Assembly (NCBI GenBank): GCA_019747815.1
Contig: JAIEQJ010000023.1
Coordinates: 1-64,000 of the forward strand
Length of the DNA stretch: 64,000 bases
DNA from: Hyphomonadaceae bacterium
GTDB taxonomy: Bacteria > Pseudomonadota > Alphaproteobacteria > Rhizobiales > Hyphomicrobiaceae
Reading direction: 5' to 3'
A model generated the notes under the pieces. It searched no databases. It was given only the letters and a program-made list of their open reading frames with translations, and was not told the DNA's origin. The first letter of the stretch is position 1. Each line of letters begins with the position of its first letter. Of the stretch, positions 17,301 through 27,488 are shown one piece after another. The position numbers were made by a program, and so were the translations under genes.

Positions 17301-18861
17301 GCTGAGCCCCGGCTCCGCCCAGCAGGCGCGCCAGCACCTGCGGCAGCTGCTCGGGCAGATCCTCCGCAATCAGCCCGATGCCATAGCGGCTCGCGCATTC
17401 CCCGTGCAGCCACACCGCCGCACAGGCCGCCTCGAAGGCCGGCATGCGTTGCGCCAGAAGGCCGGTGATGCAGCCCGCCAGCACGTCGCCGGAGCCGGCC
17501 GTGGCGAGCCACGGCGGCGCATTGGCGTTGATGGCCGCCCGGCCGTCGGGCGCGGCGATGACGGTGTCGGGCCCTTTGAGCACCACGGTGGCACCGCTGG
17601 TGGCCGCAGCCTGCCGCGCCCGGTCCAGCTTCGAGCCAGAAAGCTCGCCGAACAGGCGCGCGAACTCACCTTCATGCGGGGTCAGCACCGCCGGTGCCGC
17701 GCGCGCCTTGATGGCCTCGAACAGCCCCTCCTTGGCCGGCTCCGGTTCGGCGCTGCGCACGATGAAGCCGAGGCCGGCGGCCTTGACTGGCGCCTCGCTG
17801 GCGTCGGCGACGAAGGAGGTGAGCGCATCCGCATCCATCACGACGGCCGCCGCCGAGCTCAGCACGGTGATGACGCTGGCCGCTGTCGCCGCCGCGACGC
17901 CGGCACCGGGGCCGATCAGGACGGCATTGCGTCGCGGATCGGAAAGAAACTCGGCCAGCGCCCCGTCCGTGGCCAGCGCCCGCACCATCACGGCCGTGGC
18001 ATGCGTGGCGTTGATGGCTGTGGCGGCACCGCTGCCCGCCAGTGTCACCAGGCCCGCGCCGATGCGCAGCGCCCCGCGCGCGGCGAGACGGGCGGCGCCG
18101 GTGCACTCGGGCGGCCCCGAGACGACGATGGCATGCCCGCGCGTGTACTTGTGGGCGTCGAGCCCGGGTTGCGGAAAGGCTGCGCGCCACAGGCCGGGCC
18201 CGTTGGCGAACGTGCGCGGGGCGATCTCCTCGAGCACGCGCGCCGGGATGCCGATGTCGACAAGTTGCATCTCCCCGCACAGCCGCCGCCCCGGCAGCAG
18301 CAGATGCCCGGGCTTCAGGCAGAAGAACGTGACCGTGCGGGTTGCCTGCACCGCAGGACCGTGGGCCTGGCCCGTCGTGCCATCGAGCCCGCTCGGCACG
18401 TCGACCGCAACCACCGGCTTGCCCGACCCGTTGATGGCCGCGACGACCTCGGCCGCCGTTCCGGCCAGCGGCCGGGAGAGGCCGGCGCCGAACAGCGCGT
18501 CGATGATGAGATCGGCCCCGTCCAGGATCGCAGGGGTCAAAGCCTCGACCCCCCCGTCCCAACGCGATGCCGCCGCGACGGCATCGCCGGCAAGCCCTTC
18601 ACGCGCACCCATGAGGCCGACCCGCACGCGATAGCCCTCGTCCCGCAGCAGCCGCGCCGCCATAAACCCATCGCCGCCGTTGTTGCCCGGACCGCACACG
18701 ACGGCCACGACGGCCCCCTTGCGGGCCGCAAGGCCGGCGGCCGCCTCGGCCACGGCACGCCCTGCCGCCTCCATGAGGGTGAGCCCCGCCACTCCGGCCG
18801 CCGCCGCCAGCTGATCGGCGCGGCTCATTTCCTCAGCGGTCAGCAGTTCATGCCCAGACAT
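17287..18861 (-). CDS. nnr: Bifunctional NAD(P)H-hydrate repair enzyme Nnr (epimerase + dehydratase)
   Basis: Repairs hydrated NAD(P)H. 524 residues in two domains. The N-terminal YjeF_N epimerase (about 1-215) has VVCGPGNNGGDGFMAARLL. The C-terminal ADP-dependent dehydratase (about 230-515) has the phosphate loop GSGDVLAGCITGLLAQ and the TPHEGEF motif. Start set at the ATG at 18861 (MSGHELLTAEEM), the usual family start. The gene is divergent from glnB across a 305-bp regulatory gap, an arrangement common in Hyphomicrobiales. The 3' end overlaps the MBL gene. Confidence 0.93.
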   Translation of the reverse strand: MSGHELLTAEEMSRADQLAAAAGVAGLTLMEAAGRAVAEAAAGLAARKGAVVAVVCGPGNNGGDGFMAARLLRDEGYRVRVGLMGAREGLAGDAVAAASRWDGGVEALTPAILDGADLIIDALFGAGLSRPLAGTAAEVVAAINGSGKPVVAVDVPSGLDGTTGQAHGPAVQATRTVTFFCLKPGHLLLPGRRLCGEMQLVDIGIPARVLEEIAPRTFANGPGLWRAAFPQPGLDAHKYTRGHAIVVSGPPECTGAARLAARGALRIGAGLVTLAGSGAATAINATHATAVMVRALATDGALAEFLSDPRRNAVLIGPGAGVAAATAASVITVLSSAAAVVMDADALTSFVADASEAPVKAAGLGFIVRSAEPEPAKEGLFEAIKARAAPAVLTPHEGEFARLFGELSGSKLDRARQAAATSGATVVLKGPDTVIAAPDGRAAINANAPPWLATAGSGDVLAGCITGLLAQRMPAFEAACAAVWLHGECASRYGIGLIAEDLPEQLPQVLARLLGGAGAQPTSR

Positions 18862-18906
18862 GGCGCGACCTCGCATTCTTTCATGAACCGGAAAGCATCT
18901 TGCGCC

Positions 18907-19009
18907 TGCACATTCACCAGCTCATCACCTATTGCGCATTGTTCAGTGGACAGCCCTCAAAATTGCCGCCCATTCAATAGGCAATTGCCTTTGTTTTGTG
19001 CACATTCAA
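18907..19009. promoter_or_regulatory. Candidate NtrC-type upstream sites of glnB
   Basis: The word TGCACATTCA occurs twice (18907-18916 and 18999-19008), carrying the TGCAC half-site of NtrC operators. Between them lies a perfect 7-bp inverted repeat, AATTGCC (18961-18967) and GGCAATT (18980-18986). Together they lie 80-180 bp upstream of a sigma-54-like promoter, where enhancer sites belong. Binding is not shown, and full NtrC dyads are not present. Confidence 0.4.
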
Positions 19010-19087
19010 CGGTTGCTCGCTAGCCTAGCTGCCCTGTAGATACGCAAAAGTCGTTCGTTGCCTGGGAAATTGCAGCCGCGTAAACCT

Positions 19088-19102
19088 TGGCACGCCGCAT
19101 GC
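19088..19102 (+). promoter_or_regulatory. Sigma-54-type (-24/-12) promoter of glnB-glnA
   Basis: TGGCACGCCGCATGC has the invariant GG and GC dinucleotides exactly 10 bp apart and matches the TGGCAC-N5-TTGC consensus at all but one base. Transcription would start about 12 bp downstream, leaving a leader of about 55 nt before glnB. This fits nitrogen-limitation control by RpoN and NtrC. Confidence 0.7.
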
Positions 19103-19131
19103 TTAAGCATTTTGCAGCCGAGACAGTGTGA

Positions 19132-19506
<375 letters not shown>

Positions 19507-19624
19507 GACACGACGGGGGCCGCGCCGCCACCAGCGAGCGCCCTTGGGGGATGGCCGTCATGGCCGTCGCATTGCATAGCGCCACCATCACACACGGATC
19601 AGAGTTGAGGACAGGGGAGTACCC

Positions 19625-21046
19625 ATGGCTGATAGACCGAAGACTGCCGGCGACGTTCTGAGAATGATGAAGGACAAGGACGTCAAGTTCCTCGACCTTC
19701 GCTTCACCGACACCAAGGGCAAGATGCAGCACGTCACGGCGGACGGCTCGTGCGTGGACGAGGCGATGTTCGCGGAAGGCTATGCCTTCGACGGCTCCTC
19801 GATCGCCGGCTGGAAGGGCATCGAAGCCTCCGACATGACGCTGATGCCGGATCCAGCCAGCGCCCACCTCGACCCGTTCTTCGCCCAGACCACCATGGCG
19901 GTGTTCTGCGATGTGCTGGAGCCGTCGACGGGCGAGATGTACGAGCGCGACCCGCGCTCCATCGCCAAGCGCGCCGAAGCCTACATGAAGCAGACCGGCG
20001 TCGGCGACTCGATCGTGTTCGGCCCGGAGGCGGAGTTCTTCATCTTCGACGACGTGAAGTTCAACACCGACCCCTACAACTGCGGTTTCAAGCTGGACAG
20101 CGCCGAGCTGCCCTCCAACAGCGGCACCGACTACGAGATGGGCAACCTCGGCCACCGGCCGCGCGTCAAGGGCGGCTATTTCCCCGTGCCGCCGGTCGAC
20201 AGCGGCCAGGACATTCGCTCCGAGATGCTCTCGGTGATGGCCGAGATGGGCGTCGTGGTCGAGAAGCATCATCATGAGGTGGCCTCCGCCCAGCACGAGC
20301 TCGGCATCAAGTTCGGCCCGATGGTTCAGCTTGCGGACCATATGCAGATCTACAAGTACGTGATCCATCAGGTGGCGCAGGCCTACGGCAAGACGGCCTG
20401 TTTCATGCCCAAGCCCGTATTCGGCGACAACGGCTCGGGCATGCACTGCCACCAGTCGATCTGGAAGGGCTCCACGCCGGTGTTCGCCGGCAACAAGTAT
20501 GCGGACCTGTCCGACACCTGCCTCTACTACATCGGCGGCATCCTCAAGCACGCCAAGACCATCAACGCCTTCACCAATCCCACCACCAACTCCTACAAGC
20601 GTCTGGTGCCGGGCTACGAGGCGCCCGTGCTGCTCGCCTACTCGGCGCGCAACCGCTCGGCGTCCTGCCGCATCCCGGTGGTGACGAGCCCGAAGGCCAA
20701 GCGCGTGGAGGTCCGCTTCCCCGATCCGGCGGCCAATCCCTACCTCGGCTTCGCCGCCATGCTGATGGCCGGTCTCGACGGCATCCAGAACAAGATCAGC
20801 CCAGGGGAGGCGATCGACAAGAACCTCTACGACCTGCCGCCGGCGGAGCTGTCCAAGATCCCGACCGTTTGCGCCAGCCTGCGCGAGGCGCTGATGAACC
20901 TCGACGGCAACCGCGAGTTCCTGAAGAAGGGCAACGTCTTCAGCGACGACATGATCGACGCCTATATCGAGCTCAAGATGGCCGAGGTGGCGCGCACCGA
21001 CATGACGCCGCATCCGGTCGAGTTCGACATGTACTACTCGGTCTAG
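19625..21046 (+). CDS. glnA: Glutamine synthetase, type I
   Basis: 473 residues; makes glutamine from glutamate, ammonia and ATP. All signatures are present: the N-terminal [25 protein letters not shown], the ATP-binding [25 protein letters not shown] and the adenylylation loop [10 protein letters not shown] with Tyr402, so GlnE control is expected. GGGGAG ribosome site. Second gene of the glnB-glnA operon. A divergent paralogue of the same type lies 670 bp downstream in convergent orientation (21716-23146). Confidence 0.97.
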   Translation: MADRPKTAGDVLRMMKDKDVKFLDLRFTDTKGKMQHVTADGSCVDEAMFAEGYAFDGSSIAGWKGIEASDMTLMPDPASAHLDPFFAQTTMAVFCDVLEPSTGEMYERDPRSIAKRAEAYMKQTGVGDSIVFGPEAEFFIFDDVKFNTDPYNCGFKLDSAELPSNSGTDYEMGNLGHRPRVKGGYFPVPPVDSGQDIRSEMLSVMAEMGVVVEKHHHEVASAQHELGIKFGPMVQLADHMQIYKYVIHQVAQAYGKTACFMPKPVFGDNGSGMHCHQSIWKGSTPVFAGNKYADLSDTCLYYIGGILKHAKTINAFTNPTTNSYKRLVPGYEAPVLLAYSARNRSASCRIPVVTSPKAKRVEVRFPDPAANPYLGFAAMLMAGLDGIQNKISPGEAIDKNLYDLPPAELSKIPTVCASLREALMNLDGNREFLKKGNVFSDDMIDAYIELKMAEVARTDMTPHPVEFDMYYSV

Positions 21047-21071
21047 TCACCGGTTGCTCGAAACGGGGGAA

Positions 21072-21093
21072 GGGGCAGCGCTTGCGCCGCCCC
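21072..21093 (+). terminator. Hairpin after glnA
   Basis: GGGGC-A-GCG / CGC-C-GCCCC stem with a 4-nt loop, 26 bp past the glnA stop. The T-tract is weak (TCCTGTC), and an extragenic palindrome begins right after it. Confidence 0.5.
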
Positions 21094-21095
21094 TC

Positions 21096-21140
21096 CTGTC
21101 ATGCCGGAATTGCGCAAAGCGCAATCTCCGGGACCCAGGG
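21096..21140. repeat. Extragenic palindrome, copy 5
   Basis: CTGTCATGCCGGAATTGCGC on the left, GCGCAATCTCCGGGACCCAG on the right; the inner ATTGCGC/GCGCAAT arms form a near-perfect hairpin. Between glnA and the convergent GYD gene. Confidence 0.7.
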
Positions 21141-21201
21141 GTTCATGTGCAGCCCCGCGAGCTGGCGACCCTGGGCCCCGGCGCTCAAGCGCTCGCGCGC
21201 C

Positions 21202-21495
21202 TCAGGCCATCTTGGCGAGGATGCCGCCCATCTCCGCTTGCGTGAATGCCCGCAGCGTCTGCGTGCGGACGTTGCCGAGCGCGCCGATGCTGAAGGCCAG
21301 AGCCGAGGCAGCCTGGTCGTCCGGTGCCTCGCAGAGCGCGACGATATCGAACTGGCCGAGCGTCCAGTAGACATCCTTGACCGTCACGCCGACCTTCTTG
21401 GCCATCTCCTTGAAGGCGTCCGCGCGTTTGGTCGTGTCCTTGGCACTGCGGATGCCTTGGTCCGTGAAGCAGCCGAGCACAACGAACGTAGCCAT
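21202..21495 (-). CDS. GYD domain protein
   Basis: 97-residue small cytoplasmic protein. The sequence MATFVVLGCFTDQGIRSAKD with central GQFDIVALCEAPDD matches the GYD family, a ferredoxin-like alpha/beta fold of unknown function in many alphaproteobacteria. It lies between two glutamine synthetase genes and is read in the same direction as the second, 220 bp after that gene's stop; the palindromic repeats between them make co-transcription uncertain. A link to nitrogen metabolism is only positional. Confidence 0.8.
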   Translation of the reverse strand: MATFVVLGCFTDQGIRSAKDTTKRADAFKEMAKKVGVTVKDVYWTLGQFDIVALCEAPDDQAASALAFSIGALGNVRTQTLRAFTQAEMGGILAKMA

Positions 21496-21580
21496 TGTGT
21501 GTCCTCCGCGTTGACCGCCCCTTCAGCCGAAGCCAGATTGCGGGCTCACTGCCCGCCCGATCGGATCGATGCGCCGCTTG

Positions 21581-21672
21581 GTCATCCCGGCACTCGTTGC
21601 CGGGATCCAGCCTGCAACAAGCGCCCGAGCAAGCTTGGGAGATGGGTCCCGGCGACAAGGCCCCGGGATGAC
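21581..21672. repeat. Extragenic palindrome, copy 6 (double length)
   Basis: GTCATCCCGG (21581-21590) and its exact complement CCGGGATGAC (21663-21672) bound a 92-bp unit with an internal second GGGATCC core. Between the GYD gene and the second glutamine synthetase. Confidence 0.75.
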
Positions 21673-21715
21673 ACGCGCGTGACACGTTCATGACTGGATC
21701 GCAATCGGCAGCACT

Positions 21716-23146
21716 CTAGATGTCGTAGTAGAGGTGGAACTCGTAAGGGTGGGGGCGCAGCGCGATGGCATCCGCCTCCTTCTCCCGCTTGTAGGCGAGC
21801 CAGGTCTCGATGACGTCCGCCGTGAAGACATCGCCGCGCAGCAGAAACGCGTGATCGGCTTCCAGCGCGTCGAGCGCCTGCTGCAGCGAGCCGGGCGTCG
21901 ACTTCACGGCCTTCGCCTGCTCGGCCGGCAGATCATAGAGGTTCTTGTCGATCGGCTCGCCCGGATCGATGCGGTTCTCGATCCCGTCCAGGCCGGCCAT
22001 CAGCATGGCGGCAAAGGCCAGATAGCCGTTGCAGGAGGGGTCGGGCGTGCGGAACTCGACCCGCTTGGCGCGCGGGTTCTCCGAATACATCGGGATGCGG
22101 CAGCAGGCCGAGCGGTTGCGCTGGGAATAGACCAGGTTGATCGGCGCCTCGTAGCCCGGCACCAGGCGGCGATAGGAGTTGGTGGTGGGCGCACACAGTC
22201 CGCACAGCGCCCAGGCATGCTTGAGCAGCCCGCCGATGTAGTAGCGGCCAAGCTCGCTCAGGCTCGCATACCGCGCCTCGCTGTAGAAGAGGTTGGCTTC
22301 CCCCTTCCATAGGCTCTGATGCACGTGCATGCCCGAGGCATTGTCCTCAAACAGCGGTTTGGGCATGAACGTGGCGGTCATGCCGTGCTTGCGGGCGACA
22401 TTCTTGACCACATACTTGTAGAGCATCAGGTTGTCGGCCATGCGCGTGAGCGTGGTGAAGCGCATGTCGATCTCGGCCTGGCCGGCGGTCGCCACCTCAT
22501 GGTGGTGCGCCTCGATTCTGATGCCCAGGGCTTCCAGGGTCAGCACCATCTCGGTGCGCAAATCCTGCATGCTGTCGGTGGGTGGAACCGGGAAGTAACC
22601 TTCTTTCTGGCGCGGCTTGTGGCCGAGGTTGGGGGCTTCGTCCTTGCGGGAATTCCAGATGCCTTCGCGCGAGCCGACTTCATGGAAGGCATAGTTCATG
22701 CCCTGTCCATAGCGCACATCATCGAAGACGAAGAACTCGGCCTCCGGGCCGAAGTAGGCGGTATCTGCCCGGCCGGTGCCCTTGAGGTAGGCCTCTGCCT
22801 TCTGCGCGATGTAGCGGACGTCGCGGCTGTAGGCCTGGCCGGTCACCGGGTCCCGGATGTTGCAGATGAGGACCAGCGTGGTCGCCTGCGCGAATGGATC
22901 AAGGAAGGCCGTGGCCGGGTCGGGAATGACCAGCATGTCGCTTTCCTGGATTTCCTGGAAACCGCGGATCGACGACCCGTCGAAACCGATGCCTTCGGCG
23001 AACGCATCGATATCGACGGCGCTGGGCGGCACGGAGAAATGCTGCCACGTGCCCGGCAGGTCCGTAAACCGCAGGTCGATCATCTGCACGCTCTTGTCTT
23101 GGATGGACTTGAGGACCTCTTCAGCTCCGCTGCAACCCAGGAACAT
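21716..23146 (-). CDS. Glutamine synthetase, type I, second paralogue
   Basis: 476 residues. Full set of GS I motifs: [67 protein letters not shown] and [10 protein letters not shown] with Tyr404 in the adenylylation position. ATG at 23146 follows GGAGGAAACC; a longer frame to 23194 is unlikely. It is clearly diverged from glnA at 19625 and is not a recent duplicate. It might be an ammonia-assimilation backup or a gamma-glutamyl-amine/amide synthetase; retention of the tyrosine and catalytic residues favours genuine GS activity. Confidence 0.9.
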   Translation of the reverse strand: MFLGCSGAEEVLKSIQDKSVQMIDLRFTDLPGTWQHFSVPPSAVDIDAFAEGIGFDGSSIRGFQEIQESDMLVIPDPATAFLDPFAQATTLVLICNIRDPVTGQAYSRDVRYIAQKAEAYLKGTGRADTAYFGPEAEFFVFDDVRYGQGMNYAFHEVGSREGIWNSRKDEAPNLGHKPRQKEGYFPVPPTDSMQDLRTEMVLTLEALGIRIEAHHHEVATAGQAEIDMRFTTLTRMADNLMLYKYVVKNVARKHGMTATFMPKPLFEDNASGMHVHQSLWKGEANLFYSEARYASLSELGRYYIGGLLKHAWALCGLCAPTTNSYRRLVPGYEAPINLVYSQRNRSACCRIPMYSENPRAKRVEFRTPDPSCNGYLAFAAMLMAGLDGIENRIDPGEPIDKNLYDLPAEQAKAVKSTPGSLQQALDALEADHAFLLRGDVFTADVIETWLAYKREKEADAIALRPHPYEFHLYYDI

Positions 23147-23354
23147 GGTTTCCTCCACATCCGCCGGCGCGCCCCGGCCAACACCGATAAGCAAAAACCT
23201 TGATTGACCTGCTGCAACACGATGCGTTCCGGCCCACGCTCAATCATTCGGCTCTCACCCGAGAGCGCATGACCTTGCCCGCCGCTTCACTTCCATTCCG
23301 CCGGCGGTCGGTGGAGGCGCACTTGGGCGTCGTGCCGCCAGCCGGCGACATGCG

Positions 23355-23537
23355 TCACGTCTGGTGCGGCCCGCGCATCAGCAGCAGGGCCGCCTCGACC
23401 CGTCTCCAGGTTTGGGCCTGCTCCTTGTCGCCCTGCTTTTCGAAGGCGGCAGCCCTCTGCGCCGCCTCGGCAATGGCCTTGGTGCCGTGCGCTTCCAAGA
23501 GCTGCCGCGCGTATTCCTGAATTTCGGTGGTGTGCAT
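23355..23537 (-). CDS. Small conserved hypothetical protein
   Basis: 60 residues, highly helical, rich in Ala, Glu and Gln (MHTTEIQEYARQLLEAHG, AAAFEKQGDKEQAQTWRRVE). ATG at 23537 is preceded by GAGGAGGGTGACGCC, a strong ribosome site, so I favour this short reading over upstream frames. It resembles small alphaproteobacterial proteins of unknown function found near metabolic genes. 208 bp upstream of the second glutamine synthetase on the same strand. Confidence 0.6.
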   Translation of the reverse strand: MHTTEIQEYARQLLEAHGTKAIAEAAQRAAAFEKQGDKEQAQTWRRVEAALLLMRGPHQT

Positions 23538-24063
23538 GGCGTCACCCTCCTCTTCGTCAGCGCGCCGCAAGCAGCGCATCGCGCACGTGAGCAGTAGGCA
23601 TTGACACCTTGAGGCCGCAGTGTGCATCCCAACGGGTTGCAATGGCAAGGTCTGTCTTCTGCCTGCCCGCGCTTCGGTGGGCGAGCCGCGCAGGCTCTGC
23701 TTCATCGACCCAAAGCCCCCATCGACCTGAGGTGGGCTGGTCTGGCCGGCAGTTAACCGGATTGCTGCACAGAATCTGGGCGCCGACGCGCCATGCGGAC
23801 TGCATGGCTGTTCGCTTCGGACCAAACCATGAAGGGGCGATCCAGGATCGCCCTTTGCCGCCTATCCCGGAGGACAGATGCCGGTCACGCCGGCCCCGCC
23901 AACCGGCGCGGGCGCCCGCGCCGCATCCAGATCCGATCCCACACGCATCCGCAGCAGGCAGCAGCCGTCAGCTGCGTGAGGAAGAAGAGCGAAGCGATAG
24001 TTTAGATCGCTCATCATGATGCGCGGCTGCTGCAGGTGCGTTGGAAATCAAAACCCCTGCCGT
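23538..24063. other. 526-bp gap without a supported gene
   Basis: Short open frames are present on both strands, but none has a ribosome site plus a protein-like sequence. I see no repeat of the GTCATCCCGG family and no terminator-like hairpin. It includes the promoter region of the 23355 small gene. Confidence 0.5.
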
Positions 24064-24666
24064 CTAGGCGCGCTGCGCCAGCCACACAGTATGGCCGCCG
24101 CAAGACACATCCTCTGCAACATGCGCGACCACCGTGAACCCATGCGTGGCGAGTAGAGTCCGATACTCCGCGGGCTCGAGACTGGCGTGGTACAGCGGTT
24201 CGCCGTGCATCGCGCCAATGGCCAGCCCGGCCACAGGACCGCTTGTGAACATGAGCGCCGCCCAGGGCGCCGCGTGCATCACAAATACCGCGAGCATGGC
24301 GCGCTGATCGTCGGGACGCAGGTGGAAAAAACTATCCCAGGCCAGAAGTCCATCGAAGCGCCGGCCGAGCGTCAGCGTGCGCATGTCGGCGACATGCCAG
24401 TCGCCAGCCTGCAGGCGCGACCGGGCCAGGTTGATCATGGCCGGCGCACTGTCGATGCCCGTGACGGCACACCCGGCCTCGAGGAGATAGCGGCCGATGG
24501 GCTCGCCGGCACCACAGCCGATATCGAGCACGCGTCTGTCCGATGGCAGCAGCGCAATGAAACGATCGAGCCAGTTCTTCTCCATCAAGCCGCGGCCGCG
24601 CTCCTTGTCCCACAGGAGCGCGCGCCGCTGATAGAGATCGATGATCAGATCTGCGTCATCCGCCAT
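24064..24666 (-). CDS. SAM-dependent methyltransferase (class I)
   Basis: 200 residues. Motif I VLDIGCGAGEP (about 46-56), acidic loop VTGIDSAPAMI and motif II DGLLAWDSFFHL show a class I Rossmann methyltransferase with a UbiE/Tam-like layout. Substrate not identifiable. Stands 39 bp downstream of the aldehyde dehydrogenase on the same strand, so it may be co-transcribed. Confidence 0.8.
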   Translation of the reverse strand: MADDADLIIDLYQRRALLWDKERGRGLMEKNWLDRFIALLPSDRRVLDIGCGAGEPIGRYLLEAGCAVTGIDSAPAMINLARSRLQAGDWHVADMRTLTLGRRFDGLLAWDSFFHLRPDDQRAMLAVFVMHAAPWAALMFTSGPVAGLAIGAMHGEPLYHASLEPAEYRTLLATHGFTVVAHVAEDVSCGGHTVWLAQRA

Positions 24667-24705
24667 CGACGCGCGGTCCGTGTGGTGGCCCTAGCCGCCC
24701 GACGC

Positions 24706-26133
24706 TTACACGCCCCAGCCCGCAACGGCCTTGACCTCCAGATACTCCTCGACCCCGAAGCGGCCCCATTCGCGGCCGTTGCCGGACTGCTTGTAGCCGC
24801 CGAAGGGCGCGGCGCGCTCGTTCTGCGCCCCGTTGAGGTTGACGTTGCCGGCGCGGATGCGGCGCGCGACGCGGCGTGCGCTCTCCACGTTGCCGCCCGA
24901 GACATAGCCGGCGAGCCCGTAAGGCGTATCGTTGGCAATGCTCACCGCGTCGTCCTCGGTCTTGTAGCCGATGATGGACAGCACCGGCCCGAAGATCTCC
25001 TCGCGCGCGATCGTCATGTCGTTGGTGACGTCGGCGAACACCGTGGGGCGCACAAAGAAGCCCTTGTTGAGGCCTTCGGGCAGTCCCAGCCCGCCGGTGA
25101 CCAGGGTGGCACCCTCGTCGATGCCCTTCTTGATGAGGCCTTGGATCTTCTCCCACTGCATGCGGTTGACGACGGGGCCCATGGTGGTGTCGGCACCGCG
25201 CGGATCGCCGGGCTTGGTCTTGTCGGCGACCGACTTGGCGATGGCCGCCGCTTCCTGCATCTTCGCCAGCGGCACCAGCATGCGGGTCGGCGCATTGCAC
25301 GACTGCCCCGTGTTGTTGAAGCAGTGCGCCGTGCCGCCGGCAATCGCCTTGGCGAGGTCCGCATCCTCCAGGATGATGTTGGGCGACTTGCCCCCCAGCT
25401 CCTGCGTGACGCGCTTGACCGTCGGCGCCGCGCGCTGCACCACGTCGATGCCGGCCCGCGTCGAGCCCGTGAACGACATCATGTCGATGCCGGGATGCGC
25501 GCTCATGGCGGCGCCGACCTCGGGGCCGAGCCCGTTGATGAGGTTGAACACGCCCTTGGGCACCCCGGCCTCGTCGAGGATCTCGGCAAAGATCAGCGCC
25601 GAGGTGGGCGTATATTCGGACGGCTTGAGGATCATCGTGCAGCCGGCGGCCAGTGCGGGTGCCACCTTGCAGGCGATCTGGTTGAGCGGCCAGTTCCAGG
25701 GCGTGACCATGCCCACGACGCCGATCGGCTCGCGCACCAGCATGGCCGAGCCCAGCGGCTCCTCGAACGGATAGCTCTTGAGAACCTCGAGCGTGGTCAT
25801 GATGTGGCCGAGACCGGCGCCCGCCTGGAAGCGCTCGGCAAAGCCCAAGGGCGCGCCCATCTCGTCGGAGATGGCGCCGCCGATCTCCTTCATGCGCCTC
25901 TTGTAGACCTCGATGATGCGGCCCATGAGCTCGATGCGCTGCTCGCGCGTCGTGAGCGAGTATGTCTCAAAGGCGCGGCGCGCTGCGGCAACGGCCTTGT
26001 CCACATCCGCCGCGGAGCCGAGCGCGATGGCGTAGAGCACATCCTCGTTTGCCGGATTGACGACGGGAAGCGTCTTCTTGGAGACGGGCTCCTGCCAGGA
26101 TCCGTCGATATAGAATTTCAGGCGATTGACCAT
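24706..26133 (-). CDS. NAD(P)-dependent aldehyde dehydrogenase
   Basis: 475 residues. Catalytic Cys in NTGQSCNAP, catalytic Glu in TQELGGKSPNI, cofactor loop FTGSTRAGIDV, and the oxyanion Asn in TPWNWPLNQ. The sequence belongs to the broad ALDH family that includes betaine-aldehyde and phenylacetaldehyde dehydrogenases; substrate unassigned. Start at 26133 (MVNRLKFYIDGSW) is the usual family start; codons upstream to 26208 are unlikely. Same strand as the FrnE-like gene (99-bp gap). Confidence 0.92.
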   Translation of the reverse strand: MVNRLKFYIDGSWQEPVSKKTLPVVNPANEDVLYAIALGSAADVDKAVAAARRAFETYSLTTREQRIELMGRIIEVYKRRMKEIGGAISDEMGAPLGFAERFQAGAGLGHIMTTLEVLKSYPFEEPLGSAMLVREPIGVVGMVTPWNWPLNQIACKVAPALAAGCTMILKPSEYTPTSALIFAEILDEAGVPKGVFNLINGLGPEVGAAMSAHPGIDMMSFTGSTRAGIDVVQRAAPTVKRVTQELGGKSPNIILEDADLAKAIAGGTAHCFNNTGQSCNAPTRMLVPLAKMQEAAAIAKSVADKTKPGDPRGADTTMGPVVNRMQWEKIQGLIKKGIDEGATLVTGGLGLPEGLNKGFFVRPTVFADVTNDMTIAREEIFGPVLSIIGYKTEDDAVSIANDTPYGLAGYVSGGNVESARRVARRIRAGNVNLNGAQNERAAPFGGYKQSGNGREWGRFGVEEYLEVKAVAGWGV

Positions 26134-26232
26134 GATCGCAACCCTTGCTGCTGACGAACTCCGCAGATGGCTTCCTTTACCACTCCAGATGCCGGATAGG
26201 GAACACATGCTGGCGCAGAGCTTTGCACGGTT

Positions 26233-26898
26233 TCAGGTCGCTGCGGGAGGAGGTGCTGCGGCTTCGGCGATGATCTTGGGCAGGGTCTCGCGCCAGAACT
26301 GGGGCGGCTGCGCGCCCGATACGCCATACTTGCCGAGCAGAATGAAGAACGGAACCCCTTGGATGCCCATGCGGCGGCCCTGCTGCTCCAGCTCGACGAC
26401 CGCTGCGAGGCTGTCCGCACCGGTGAGCGCCTGCGCGACCGGGCCAGCTTCGAGCCCGGCGTCGGTGGCAAGGCGCGCCAGCACGTCGGCGGCGCCCACG
26501 TCCTGCCCCTCCTCGAAGTAGGCGCGGAACAGGCGGGTCACGACCGCATCCTGGCGGCCCTGGCGGTCGGCCTCCCAGATGAGGCAATGCGCCAGGCGCG
26601 TGTTGGGTGTGCGGGCGATGCGATCGAAGGCGAAATTAATCCCGGCATCGCGGCCGGTCTCGGTCATGCTGCGATCAAGCTCCGCGCTGCGCGCCGCGCC
26701 GAACTTGCCGGCGCGATAGACCGTGCGCTCGATCCCCTGCGCCGGCATGTCGGGGTTGAGCTCGAAGGGACGCCAGGCCAGGCGGACCTGCGCCGTCATA
26801 TCCGGCGTGCCCAGCGCCGCCTCCAGCCGGCGCTTGCCCGCATAGCACCAGGGGCAGATCACGTCCGAGTAGACGGTGATGGAGAGAGGTGCCGACAT
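26233..26898 (-). CDS. DsbA-family oxidoreductase, FrnE-like
   Basis: 221 residues. A thioredoxin-fold domain begins at once (SITVYSDVICPWCYAGKRRLE) with the CPWC motif at Cys15-Cys18. The intervening helical domain and GVPFFILLGKYGVSGAQ segment match FrnE and 2-hydroxychromene-2-carboxylate isomerases. No signal peptide, so it is cytoplasmic. FrnE proteins act as disulfide isomerases in oxidative stress. The start at 26898 avoids a leader with no family similarity. Confidence 0.85.
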   Translation of the reverse strand: MSAPLSITVYSDVICPWCYAGKRRLEAALGTPDMTAQVRLAWRPFELNPDMPAQGIERTVYRAGKFGAARSAELDRSMTETGRDAGINFAFDRIARTPNTRLAHCLIWEADRQGRQDAVVTRLFRAYFEEGQDVGAADVLARLATDAGLEAGPVAQALTGADSLAAVVELEQQGRRMGIQGVPFFILLGKYGVSGAQPPQFWRETLPKIIAEAAAPPPAAT

Positions 26899-26994
26899 AG
26901 AGGCGCTCCGTCTTGCGCGATGCCCAAGACTAAGTGGCGCCGGCACGGAAGGGCAAGCACACGCGAGCGCAATGCAGCTCCCCGCCAGGGGACT

Positions 26995-27297
26995 TCAGAG
27001 CAGCAGCAGCACGCTGGCACACAGGCCGCCAATGACGATCAGCGCCAGTCTGCGGCGCTGCAGACGCAGCCAGCCGCCGAAACGCTCGGGCATGTCGCGC
27101 CAGTTGATCGTGGCCAGCCACGCCAGCACCAGGCCCATCAGCAGGCCGATCGCCCAGCCGCTGTAGACGGCCGGCGTATCCGAAACCGTGCGTGCCGTCC
27201 GGTCCAGGGCCGCCGGATCGGGACCCGTGAACAGCACCCACACGCCAAAGCCGGCCGCCGCCAGCGCCAATAGCCCGAAGATGCGATGCATGCGCAT
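26995..27297 (-). CDS. Small membrane protein
   Basis: 100 residues with three hydrophobic segments (LALAAAGFGVWVLF, WAIGLLMGLVLAWLATI, LALIVIGGLCASVLLLL), probably inner-membrane. The MRMHR start fits; an ATG at 27291 is also possible. Function not recognised. It lies 96 bp upstream of the FrnE-like gene on the same strand. Confidence 0.55.
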   Translation of the reverse strand: MRMHRIFGLLALAAAGFGVWVLFTGPDPAALDRTARTVSDTPAVYSGWAIGLLMGLVLAWLATINWRDMPERFGGWLRLQRRRLALIVIGGLCASVLLLL

Positions 27298-27488
27298 GTC
27301 CTCTTGCTGTACGCCGTTGGCAGCGTGATGCGAGGCTCGCCATCTGTTCCAGGCAGAAGGTAGGGCGCCCGGGCAAACGGTTGGTTAACGGATGGCTCTT
27401 TTCCACGTCCCGGGCGCCCCCTTGGCGGAAGCGCGAAATGCGCCTGCGCCGGCATTTGCACGCCTGTTTTGGGGGCGCGATCGAATGT

